Shown in pieces: positions 1 through 6,607 of a stretch of 10,273 nucleotides of DNA. Every line of letters begins with the position of its first letter. The first letter of the stretch is position 1. Source of the DNA: Verrucomicrobiota bacterium. GTDB taxonomy: Bacteria; Verrucomicrobiota; Verrucomicrobiia; Opitutales; Intestinicryptomonadaceae. Below the pieces are notes generated by a model. That model ran no database searches. It was not told the DNA's origin and worked only from the letters and a program-made list of their open reading frames with translations. The position numbers were made by a program, and so were the translations under genes. The stretch covers positions 1 to 10,273 of the forward strand of contig QALA01000075.1 of the NCBI GenBank assembly GCA_003343565.1, given 5' to 3'.

Positions 1-637
1 GGCGGACTTATCGGCCGAATTTGAGTTTGGAAACTTTTGCGCCGGCAGCCCCCCAAATGAAGTAAGATTTGGAAAGGTTTTCGTCCTGTTCCAAGTTTAA
101 TATAAACTGCACTCTCTTTATAATCTCCCCTGAACCGTCCTTGCAACAGCCCTCCCAAGAACCTTTTCCCCATTTTTCCAAAATCAAATTTCACGATACA
201 CCAATCGCCCTTTTTGCGCCGCATAAAGTTGAGTGCGCGCGGTCTTTGTTCGGAGTGCGGATTGCGCGCAACGGTTGGGGCATTGCCCTGTTTTATCGCG
301 AATGTTTCGGGTCGATTTTTTTTGCGTCTCTTGCGGGGCGATGTGGAAATGTCGGGTGTGCCGCCGGCCGTAAAAACCGCTCTTTTTTTCGCCGCTTTGG
401 ACGGGGCGCCAAAGGGAAAATTTGTGCGCGCTCTTCCTGCGTTCGCAATTTTTGCGCCTTGCGCGCAAAGTTCCATCACGCGCGCGAACGCAGCAGAACC
501 GCGTTCGCCCGGCCGCTTTCCGAATTTAGTCCCCCAATTTAAAATGCGTTAGGAGCGATTTTTTCCGCCCGCCCGCCGTCCGCGTTTTCCCGCGTTCAAC
601 TCCGCGGTCTGACGTGCCGAAAGCCAATCCCGCCTAC
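1..637. other. Left-edge region without a supported gene
   Basis: No reading frame here looks convincingly like a protein. The 200-550 part is dominated by GCGC-rich and T-run words and its frames read as arginine- and cysteine-rich noise, so I treat it as spacer downstream of thiC. The first ~190 bases are more AT-rich and carry three competing frames. One is a plus-strand frame open from the window edge to a TAA at 98-100, which could be a gene end. Another is a minus-strand frame of about 60 codons (190 down to a stop at 8-10) beginning near a TTG and rich in Lys, Gly and Trp. The third is a minus-strand frame from an ATG at 173 running off the window at position 1. I cannot decide among them. 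No tRNA, rRNA or clear terminator for thiC is visible. Confidence 0.4.
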
Positions 638-2407
638 TCATTCGCACTTGCCGCCGATTTGCGGGGGATTGGAATTAAGGGACTCCTTTATTTCCGTAAA
701 AGTTCGCATCGAGCAAAATTTCGGACCGCACATCGAGCAGTGGTGGATTGCGGAGTTGTCGCGCAGAAATTCGCGGTCGTTTTTCGAGCGGAAAGCCCTC
801 GCCCTGTCGGGGTCGAGCGAGAGGTTGATTTGGTCCTCCCACCTAAATTCCGCGCGCGCCATGCTCATGGCGTTGTCGCGGTACTGCGCGGCGGGGTGCC
901 CCTTTGCCAGATCCGCGGCGTGCGCCGCGATTTTAAATGTCACGACTCCTTCGCGAACGTCGTCCCTGTCCGGAAGGCCGAGGTGCTCTTTCGGCGTGAC
1001 GTAGCACAGCATCGCCGTTCCGCGCCAGGCGATAATTGAGCCTCCTATGGCGGCGTTGATGTGGTCGTAGCCGGCGGCGATGTCCGTCACCAATGGTCCG
1101 AGCGTGTAGAACGGCGCGCCCGAACACCAGTCGAGCTGCTTGTCCATGTTTTCGCCTATCATTTGCATCGGGACGTGGCCGGGACCTTCGCACATGGCCT
1201 GGACGTCGAACTCGCGCGCCGTCTTTAAAAGCTCGCCCTGGACTTTCAGCTCTCCAAGCTGGGCTTCGTCGTTGGCGTCGGCTATCGAACCGGGGCGCAG
1301 GCCGTCGCCTATCGACAGCGAAACGTCGTATGCCGACATGATTTCGCATATTTGGCGCCAGTGCTCGTACAGGAAGTTTTCGCGCTTGTGCGCCATAATC
1401 CATTTCGCCATGATCGCCCCACCGCGGGACACAATCCCCGTCATGCGCCGCGCGGCGGCGGGTATGAATTTTGAGAGGACTCCCGCGTGTATGGTGAAGT
1501 AGTCCACGCCCTGTTCGGCCTGTTCTATCAATACGTCGCGGTAAACCTGCCACGTCAGTTCCTCGGCTATCCCCCCGACCTTTTCCAACGCCTGATAGAG
1601 CGGAACAGTGCCTATCGGAACGGGGCTGTTGCGCACAATCCACTCGCGGGTTTCGGAGATGTCGCTTCCGGTCGAGAGGTCCATTACGGTGTCGGAGCCC
1701 CATCTTATCGCCCAGAGCATTTTTTCCACCTCCTCGGAAATGGAGGAGGCCATCGAGCTGTTGCCTATGTTCGTGTTGATTTTTACCAGAAAGTCCCGCC
1801 CGATGACGGCCGGCTCCAATTCGGGGTGGTTTACGTTCGCCGGAATTATTGCGGTCCCGTCGGCGACCCTTTGCCTCACGAATTCGGGCGTGATTTTTTC
1901 GCGCCCGCCCGCGCCGAATAGCTTTCCGGCATGCTGAATGAACAGGCTGTCGCGCGGGGCGCTGGCGGACATTTTGCCCTCCGCCGCGTTCAGCAGAGCC
2001 AGATTTTCGCGGGCGCAGACGTATTCCATTTCCGGAGTCACTATTCCGCGCCGGGCGTAGTTTAATTGCGTCGGCCGCGCGCCGGCTTTTGCGCGGCGGA
2101 TTTTGCGCCCGCCGAACGGGCACTTCGGGGAATTGCGGGTCTGTCCGCAGGGCTCCGTGTCGGAGCGCGCGTCCAGCCATTTGCTTCGAATGTCCGGCAG
2201 TCCCTTCGAGGGGTCGCGGTGGAAATTTTCGTCGGCCCACGCGCCTGCGGTGTCGTAAATTCGCACGGGCGGATTTTGGCGGATTGTGCCGTCTTTCAAC
2301 CGGGTGGGCGTCTGCGAAATTTCCGAAAGCGCGACGGTCACCCCGCCGGACTCCACATAAATTCTCTTGCGCGCCCATTGCGCGCCGAATAGCTTTTCAT
2401 CTTCCAT
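638..2407 (-). CDS. thiC: Phosphomethylpyrimidine synthase ThiC
   Basis: ThiC is a radical-SAM enzyme of the cytoplasm that rearranges aminoimidazole ribotide (AIR) into hydroxymethylpyrimidine phosphate, the pyrimidine half of thiamin. The 589-residue product follows the family almost end to end. It has an N-terminal ThiC-associated segment (about 10-85), then the core with TQLNYARRGIVTPEMEY (113-129), IIPANVNHPE (187-196), a VMDLSTG stretch (241-247) and VDYFTIHAGV (301-310). The expected metal-binding histidines lie in GPGHVPM (H411) and KEHLGLP (H475). The C-terminal cluster motif is C557-x2-C560-x4-C565. E. coli ThiC is 631 residues; this one lacks part of the N-terminus and the tail after the cluster, as many family members do. 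The ATG at 2407 is chosen because an in-frame stop lies 12 bases upstream. There is no Shine-Dalgarno sequence. It is transcribed alone, divergent from the ferredoxin gene. No TPP riboswitch is visible in front of it. Confidence 0.98.
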   Translation of the reverse strand: MEDEKLFGAQWARKRIYVESGGVTVALSEISQTPTRLKDGTIRQNPPVRIYDTAGAWADENFHRDPSKGLPDIRSKWLDARSDTEPCGQTRNSPKCPFGGRKIRRAKAGARPTQLNYARRGIVTPEMEYVCARENLALLNAAEGKMSASAPRDSLFIQHAGKLFGAGGREKITPEFVRQRVADGTAIIPANVNHPELEPAVIGRDFLVKINTNIGNSSMASSISEEVEKMLWAIRWGSDTVMDLSTGSDISETREWIVRNSPVPIGTVPLYQALEKVGGIAEELTWQVYRDVLIEQAEQGVDYFTIHAGVLSKFIPAAARRMTGIVSRGGAIMAKWIMAHKRENFLYEHWRQICEIMSAYDVSLSIGDGLRPGSIADANDEAQLGELKVQGELLKTAREFDVQAMCEGPGHVPMQMIGENMDKQLDWCSGAPFYTLGPLVTDIAAGYDHINAAIGGSIIAWRGTAMLCYVTPKEHLGLPDRDDVREGVVTFKIAAHAADLAKGHPAAQYRDNAMSMARAEFRWEDQINLSLDPDRARAFRSKNDREFLRDNSAIHHCSMCGPKFCSMRTFTEIKESLNSNPPQIGGKCE

Positions 2408-2636
2408 AATGCGCCGCCATTAAAAACCAACCTTTGCGATTGTAAAAGCATAATCGGCGCGCCGGCGGGATTTTTTCGGAAGGCAAAGCGCACCTAACGC
2501 GCCGCAATATCCGCTTTTTGCGCGGGGGGGTATGCGCTGTTTCTTCTTGTTGCGCGCTCGTTGGGGAGCGGGCCAAACTTGTCGGCTGCGCGCTTCGCAT
2601 GCGTTTATGAATGCGGCTTTTGCGCGGCAAAAAAAC

Positions 2637-2666
2637 TTGACGCGAGCCGCCGTTTGTCAATGATAT
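2637..2666 (+). promoter_or_regulatory. Candidate promoter of the ferredoxin gene
   Basis: A -35-like TTGACG (2637-2642) is followed after 18 bases by a -10-like TGATAT (2661-2666). The ATG of the ferredoxin gene begins only 9 bases after the -10 box, so transcription from here would start at or within a few bases of the start codon. No ribosome binding site lies between. The sequence also forms an inverted repeat, TTGAC (2637-2641) with GTCAA (2656-2660), so a perfect TTGACA faces thiC on the other strand. That box lacks a matching -10 at normal spacing. The assignment rests on box similarity only. Confidence 0.35.
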
Positions 2667-2675
2667 GCGCCCGTT

Positions 2676-2906
2676 ATGGCAGACAAAAACGAAAAAAACA
2701 GTGCAAACGTTCCCGGTAAATTCTATGTCGACTCGCAGTGCATAGGTTGCGCCTTCTGCGTCTCCAATGCGGAAGGCTTTTTTATGCTCGGCGACGACGG
2801 CTGCGCCTACGTGGCCAAACAGCCCGAATCCGACGCGGATAAGGCCCTCTGCGAGGAGGCCAAAAACTCCTGTCCCGTCGAGGCCATCGGCGACGACGGC
2901 GAATAA
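2676..2906 (+). CDS. Small single-cluster [4Fe-4S] ferredoxin
   Basis: This 76-residue acidic protein is a soluble electron carrier with one [4Fe-4S] cluster. The cluster ligands are C22, C25 and C28 in the CIGCAFC motif plus C66 in CPVEAIG. The layout matches monocluster ferredoxins such as that of Thermotoga maritima. An N-terminal MADKN...VPGKFYVD segment is of a kind I associate with Verrucomicrobiota and Bacteroidota ferredoxins. The second cluster site is lost: the residue four after C28 is alanine, where the Thermotoga protein has a disulfide cysteine. Two other cysteines, C43 and C59, remain; C59 aligns with the Thermotoga disulfide partner. The ATG has no Shine-Dalgarno sequence and sits just after a promoter-like pair of boxes. 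The gene stands alone, divergent from thiC, and ends before an intrinsic terminator. Its partner enzymes cannot be told from the sequence; supplying electrons to radical-SAM enzymes such as ThiC is possible but inferred. Confidence 0.93.
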   Translation: MADKNEKNSANVPGKFYVDSQCIGCAFCVSNAEGFFMLGDDGCAYVAKQPESDADKALCEEAKNSCPVEAIGDDGE

Positions 2907-2972
2907 GGGAATGTTTGACGCGCGTTTCGGTGTCGGCTCAAATTCGCCGCGGCCGGAATCGCTTGAAATTGG

Positions 2973-3001
2973 GGAGCCTTTGAAAGGAGGCTCCTTTTTT
3001 T
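2973..3001 (+). terminator. Intrinsic terminator after the ferredoxin gene
   Basis: A stem of GGAGCC (2973-2978) and GGCTCC (2989-2994) with a 10-base loop is followed at once by seven T (2995-3001). It lies 66 bases past the ferredoxin stop codon on the same strand, which fits Rho-independent termination of that short transcript. Confidence 0.85.
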
Positions 3002-3678
3002 GCGCCGCAGCGCATTGCGAAATTTTTTTATAAAGAGCCGGAGGCGGAATTAAAAATCCAATTTCGCCGCCGTTTCCAATTCCGTCGGCGGGCGTTTCGG
3101 CGTCTCTTTGAAAGAGACGGAAAGTTTGCGGCTTTCTCCCCCTTGTTCCCGCTTTCGCGCGCGCAAAATTTTCGGAACAATTTTCGGAAGCGTTAAACGG
3201 AGTTCGGCGGATTGAGTTCCGGAGAGTGGCGGAGATATTTTTGTCGGCCATTTGTAAATGAAACCAAAACAAATCGGTTTATGAAACGGCGTTTCGGGTA
3301 CGGAAGGCTTGGACGCGCGGCCGTGCGGCGCAAGGTTTGGCGTTTCGAAAATTTCGCGCGCGGTTTGAGTGCGTAAAGACCGGGCATGAAGGCTGAATTT
3401 TCGCGAATTTCTTTCGGTTTCCAAAGCGGTTTCGCCGGGCGTTGCCGGTGAAACTTGCCGAAAGCGAATACGCTTTGCAAACGGCGTTTCGCTTTTGTGA
3501 AATCAATTTTGCGGTGCACGGGAAAATCGGAATGCTCGGACGGTTTTCTCGCCAGTTTCGGGCATTTGTGCGCTTGGGCGCGCTTGGAGAGAGAAATTTC
3601 GCGCCTTTTGGGCGGAGCATTTTCGATTTCGGACGCCGCCCGTCGGAATTGGAAGTCTCGCACCTTCGGCAGTGCGGA
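3002..3678. other. Long spacer without a supported gene
   Basis: About 670 bases separate the ferredoxin terminator from the end of the ABC ATPase gene on the other strand. Open frames of up to about 150 codons exist on both strands, but they read as Arg-, Lys- and Pro-rich sequence with no recognisable motif and no start signal, as GC-rich non-coding DNA often does. The region holds short repeats (the 12-base tandem pair at 3167-3190, and a near-inverted pair near 3156-3177 and 3342-3363). It also has a possible hairpin with arms at 3043-3051 and 3060-3068. A GGAGG at 3040-3044 has no start codon behind it. A regulatory RNA or a decayed gene cannot be excluded. Confidence 0.4.
3167..3190. 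repeat. Tandem pair of a 12-base unit
   Basis: AATTTTCGGAAC (3167-3178) is followed directly by AATTTTCGGAAG (3179-3190): an 11-base identical core with a 12-base period. It lies in the spacer between the ferredoxin terminator and the ABC ATPase gene, far from any start codon, so no operator role is evident. Confidence 0.6.
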
Positions 3679-4482
3679 TTATCGGAGAACCTCAAGCCGG
3701 TATTTGCCGCGCGCGTGCCAGACTTTGCAGGGAGCACCGTAAATGTCGCCGAGCGTCTCGGCTGTAAGCACTTTCTCCTTCGGCCCGATTGCGGCGACTT
3801 CGCCGCTCTTCAGCGCGATCGCCTTTGTGAAGCTCTCCGGTATTTCCTCGATATGGTGCGTAGCCAGTATTATTGCGGGAATGGATTTGTCGGCGGAAAG
3901 TCCGTCCAAGAACTCCACAAATTCGCTCCGCGCGACCGGATCCAGACCCGAACAGGGCTCGTCGAGAAACACGACCGACGGCTTTATCATCAACGCCCTT
4001 GCCAGAAGCGCCTTTTGCCGCTCTCCCTGCGATATGCACGCCCAGCGGCTGTCGGCAATTCGCGCTATGCCGAACTTTGAAAGCTTTTCGACGGCCTCTT
4101 CGCGGAGCCGTTTCGTAATGCGCCCCCAGTAGTTTATCATTGCGAACTTGCCGCTGACTACGACGTCGCCGACGCGCTCGTTTGCGTCGAATCCGCGCTT
4201 TAACTGGCTGCCCACGAGGGCGATTTTTTCGCGCATTTTCTGCCAGTCGTATTCGGAGTAGGTTTTGCCGTCGACGGACATCTCTCCGCCGGAGGGCGTG
4301 TTGTACGCGCAAATTGCGGAGATGAGAGACGTCTTGCCCGCCCCGTTCGCGCCGAGCAACACCCAACGCTCGCCCCTGAGAACCGTCCATGAGACGGATT
4401 TGAGTATCGGAAAGTCCGCGACAAAACTCAGGTCGCGTATGTCCAATATTTTTTCTTTTGCCTTTTGCGCGCGCGTTTTCAT
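3679..4482 (-). CDS. ABC-type ATP-binding protein, YlmA/ModF-like
   Basis: A 267-residue single ATPase domain with all ABC motifs. The Walker A is GANGAGKT (44-51), the Q-loop glutamine is Q93, the signature is ISQGERQ (150-156, a variant of LSGGQ), the Walker B is VVFLDE (170-175) followed by PCSGLD, and the switch histidine is H209 in THHIEE. The segments GERWVLLG, VVSGKFA and THHIEEIPE resemble Bacillus subtilis YlmA, a family of lone ATPases whose transported substrate and membrane partner are unknown; ModF is a more distant relative. No permease or binding protein is encoded in the window, so it may work with a distant partner or not in transport at all. The ATG at 4482 is the natural start just before the ILDIRDLSF strand. 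There is no Shine-Dalgarno sequence. The gene diverges from maf with 18 bases between the start codons. Confidence 0.9.
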   Translation of the reverse strand: MKTRAQKAKEKILDIRDLSFVADFPILKSVSWTVLRGERWVLLGANGAGKTSLISAICAYNTPSGGEMSVDGKTYSEYDWQKMREKIALVGSQLKRGFDANERVGDVVVSGKFAMINYWGRITKRLREEAVEKLSKFGIARIADSRWACISQGERQKALLARALMIKPSVVFLDEPCSGLDPVARSEFVEFLDGLSADKSIPAIILATHHIEEIPESFTKAIALKSGEVAAIGPKEKVLTAETLGDIYGAPCKVWHARGKYRLEVLR

Positions 4483-4488
4483 TATGAT
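4483..4488 (+). promoter_or_regulatory. Candidate -10 box of maf
   Basis: TATGAT matches the -10 consensus at five of six positions and lies 12 bases before the maf ATG, in the 18 base gap between the two divergent start codons. No strong -35 is seen. A weak TTGCCT at 4458-4463 is 19 bases upstream, inside the first codons of the ABC gene. If real, the maf leader is at most a few bases long. Confidence 0.35.
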
Positions 4489-4500
4489 CCGACAGTAAAT

Positions 4501-5130
4501 ATGGAGAAATCTCTAAAGGGCAAACCAATAATACTGGCTTCCGCCTCCCCGCGCCGCCGCACGTTGTTGGAGCGCGCGCAAATCGCGTTTGAGACGTCCG
4601 TTTCCGACGCGGAGGAAATTTCCGGTTCAGGCTTGCCGCCCGAACGCCTCGTGCAGGCAAACGCCCTGCTGAAGGCCGAAAATGTCGCGCAAAAATTCTG
4701 CGGTAGGATTGTGTTGGGCGCGGACACCGTCGTCGAGCTTGACGGGGAAGTGTTCGGAAAGCCGCGCGATTTGGAGCAGGCCTTTGGCATGCTTTCGGCT
4801 TTGAGCGGGCGAACGCACCGCGTTTTGACGGCGGTCGCCCTCGTCGAGAGGTTTGGCGGATACGCCTGCGGGGAGAGAATCCGCCGCGACGTGCGCTTCG
4901 ATTCCAGCAGCGTCACTTTCAAGAAGTTTGGCATTGAAACCGTGCGCGACTACGTTTCGAAAGTGGAAGTTCTCGACAAGGCGGGAGCCTACGCGGCTCA
5001 GGAGTGTTCCGAATTGATTATAGAGCGCATAGACGGAGAGTTCGACACCGTTATGGGGCTTCCGTGCGCGCTCGTGCGGAGCATGCTGGCGGATTTTCTC
5101 GCCGCCCGCGATTCCGGGAGCGTTGAGTAG
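4501..5130 (+). CDS. maf: Maf-family nucleotide pyrophosphatase
   Basis: Maf proteins are cytoplasmic house-cleaning enzymes that hydrolyse nucleoside triphosphates to monophosphates and pyrophosphate. The 209-residue product carries the family marks: ASASPRRRTLL (13-23), GADTVV with the catalytic aspartate D75, GKP (87-89), LSGRTHRVLTAV (101-112), LDKAGAYAAQ (158-167) and IDGEFDTVMGLP (177-188). The KAGAYAAQ and VMGLP region is closer to the YhdE subfamily (dTTP and UTP) than to YceF (7-methyl-GTP), so a dTTP/UTP substrate is inferred. An upstream in-frame ATG at 4465 would overlap the divergent ABC gene and adds residues foreign to the family, so the ATG at 4501 is preferred. It has no Shine-Dalgarno sequence. 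It is the first gene of a four-gene plus-strand cluster. Confidence 0.95.
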   Translation: MEKSLKGKPIILASASPRRRTLLERAQIAFETSVSDAEEISGSGLPPERLVQANALLKAENVAQKFCGRIVLGADTVVELDGEVFGKPRDLEQAFGMLSALSGRTHRVLTAVALVERFGGYACGERIRRDVRFDSSSVTFKKFGIETVRDYVSKVEVLDKAGAYAAQECSELIIERIDGEFDTVMGLPCALVRSMLADFLAARDSGSVE

Positions 5131-5134
5131 TCCG

Positions 5135-6589
5135 ATGGAGCGCGGGGGAAGGCAGTCCGAGAATCCGCAGTTGTATTGGAACGCCAACCGTTCCGACGCG
5201 CTGGCCGTTTGCGTTGCGGCCGTTCTTACGATTTTGATTCACGCGCTCATATTTTGGGCCGTCCCGTTCGACATCGCGCGCCCGAAGGAGCCCGCGCGCG
5301 GCGACTTGGAAATTGCATTTGAGCAACCCCAATTCGACAGGCGCCTTCCGGACACTGTGGAGGCCAATCCGTTCGCCAACGACGACACTCCCGCTTCGGA
5401 CTCCCCCGAATCTTTCATGAACCAGCGCGCGGCGGACGAGGTCACCGATCCGGATTCAAAATCCAAAATGCCGTACGTCGAGGGGGAAATTAAAAACGGG
5501 CGAAAGATAGTCCAGGGCGCCGGCTCGCCGGAGAACGCGTATGTCGCGGCGCGGGAGGTGCTGGAAACTTTGAACCGCCCGCTGGCGCAGCCGGCGCGGA
5601 CTGCGGATTCCTCCGAACGCCCGGCGGAGGGCGAAAAGTCGGCGCAGGCTGCGGAGCGCAACGCTCGTCAAAAGGGCGCGGCGGATTCGAAAAATTCCGG
5701 AGATTCTGGCGCGCAGACAGCGCAGGCAACGGCGGGAATGTCGGGAGCTGCGGGAGAGTCGGGAAGCTCCGCGGACGGACTTAAAAATGCGGACGCCGCG
5801 GCGAAAAAAAACGCCGCGGATTCGGGAGGGGCGCGCGCCGGTTTGCCGGCGGAACCTCAGGAGAGCGAATCCGTATTCGCGGCCGTTCCGCTCGATTCTC
5901 CGATTGCGCCAAATGCTTTTTCATCGGAGTCGGGCGGTGCGGATTCGGCGGATTCGGCGCGAAAAAAATCCGGAGACGCCTCAAAAAAAGACTCGCAAAA
6001 AGACTCTTCGGGCGAAAGACTCTCGCAAAATGCGGACGAATCTGCGCGGGGCGGGGCGCGAAATTCCGGAGAGCCGTCGCAGACTTTTGCGAAAACTTCC
6101 GGGCGCGAGCCCGTCTCCGAACCGGTCTCCGAGCCCGAATCCGCCGCGGAGCCGGCGTCGGAGTCAGAACCTCTGCCCAAGCCCGCTCCGCGGCCGTCGC
6201 TTAGCATGAAAATTCCCGCCGGCCCCCTGGCGGACAACAGGGTGCGGGCGTCGCGGCAGGGGACTTTGGCGGTGGATTCGCGCTTCAGCGAATTTGGGGC
6301 GTATCAGCAGCGCATGATTGAGGCCATATCCAGACAGTGGAATCTTCTCGGCGCGCAGTACGACCTCGTATCGGCAATAGGCTCTCAGACGGTGATAGAG
6401 TTCAGGCTCAATACGCGGGGCGAACTGACGAGGCTGGAAGTGCTATTTTCAAACTCCACGAATCTTGGCCGCGGATTGTGCGAACAGTCGATTTTGACCA
6501 CGGCTCCGTACGGCGAGTGGACGTCGGAAATGGTGTCGGTATTGGGTTCGCGCGACTGCCCGGTGAGAATCACTTTTTATTACAGATGA
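5135..6589 (+). CDS. TolA/TonB-like envelope protein with long disordered linker
   Basis: The 484-residue product has three parts. A short cytoplasmic tail leads into one membrane helix (about 22-43) carrying T32-x3-H36, reminiscent of the SxxxH face by which TolA and TonB contact their proton-channel partners. A linker of over 300 residues rich in Ala, Ser, Glu, Lys and Gly follows, with SEP repeats and a proline-rich end (near 330-360). A compact C-terminal domain (about 387-484) begins YQQRMIEAISRQWN and contains VIEFRLNTRGELTRLEV, a pattern of TonB/TolA C-terminal domains. C449 and C475 could form a disulfide in the periplasm. The likely role is to span the periplasm and couple inner-membrane energy to the outer membrane; Tol-Pal type or TonB type cannot be decided because no tolQR, exbBD or pal is nearby. 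The start is ATG 5135, four bases after maf; a TTG at 5123 overlapping maf is an alternative. The linker holds A8 and A7 tracts. Confidence 0.8.
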   Translation: MERGGRQSENPQLYWNANRSDALAVCVAAVLTILIHALIFWAVPFDIARPKEPARGDLEIAFEQPQFDRRLPDTVEANPFANDDTPASDSPESFMNQRAADEVTDPDSKSKMPYVEGEIKNGRKIVQGAGSPENAYVAAREVLETLNRPLAQPARTADSSERPAEGEKSAQAAERNARQKGAADSKNSGDSGAQTAQATAGMSGAAGESGSSADGLKNADAAAKKNAADSGGARAGLPAEPQESESVFAAVPLDSPIAPNAFSSESGGADSADSARKKSGDASKKDSQKDSSGERLSQNADESARGGARNSGEPSQTFAKTSGREPVSEPVSEPESAAEPASESEPLPKPAPRPSLSMKIPAGPLADNRVRASRQGTLAVDSRFSEFGAYQQRMIEAISRQWNLLGAQYDLVSAIGSQTVIEFRLNTRGELTRLEVLFSNSTNLGRGLCEQSILTTAPYGEWTSEMVSVLGSRDCPVRITFYYR

Positions 6590-6607
6590 ATGCAATAAGA
6601 TGAATGC
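6585..6607 (+). repeat. Repeated GATGAATGC around the stop/start junction
   Basis: GATGAATGC occurs at 6585-6593 and again at 6599-6607, 14 bases apart. The first copy contains the stop codon of the TolA-like gene within ATGA. The second carries the start codon of the pseudouridine synthase. The ATG in the first copy opens a frame of only five codons (M-N-A-I-R, stop at 6601-6603). It may be a duplication that made a re-initiation site, or chance. Confidence 0.5.

Noticed and set aside
214..552. 112-codon plus-strand open frame in the left spacer
   Set aside because: It overlaps other equally open frames, has no ribosome binding site and no recognisable motif.
933..2378. 481-codon open frame on the minus strand within thiC
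   Set aside because: It is a frame-shifted shadow of thiC, very rich in Arg and Gly; thiC itself matches its family from end to end.
2397..3272. 291-codon minus-strand open frame across the thiC/ferredoxin spacer and the ferredoxin gene
   Set aside because: It is antisense to the well-supported ferredoxin gene and a terminator, and has no recognisable motif; it is a product of GC-rich composition.
3193..3663. 156-codon minus-strand frame just downstream of the ABC ATPase gene
   Set aside because: It is rich in Arg, Lys and Pro with no start signal or family pattern; I could not support it as a gene.
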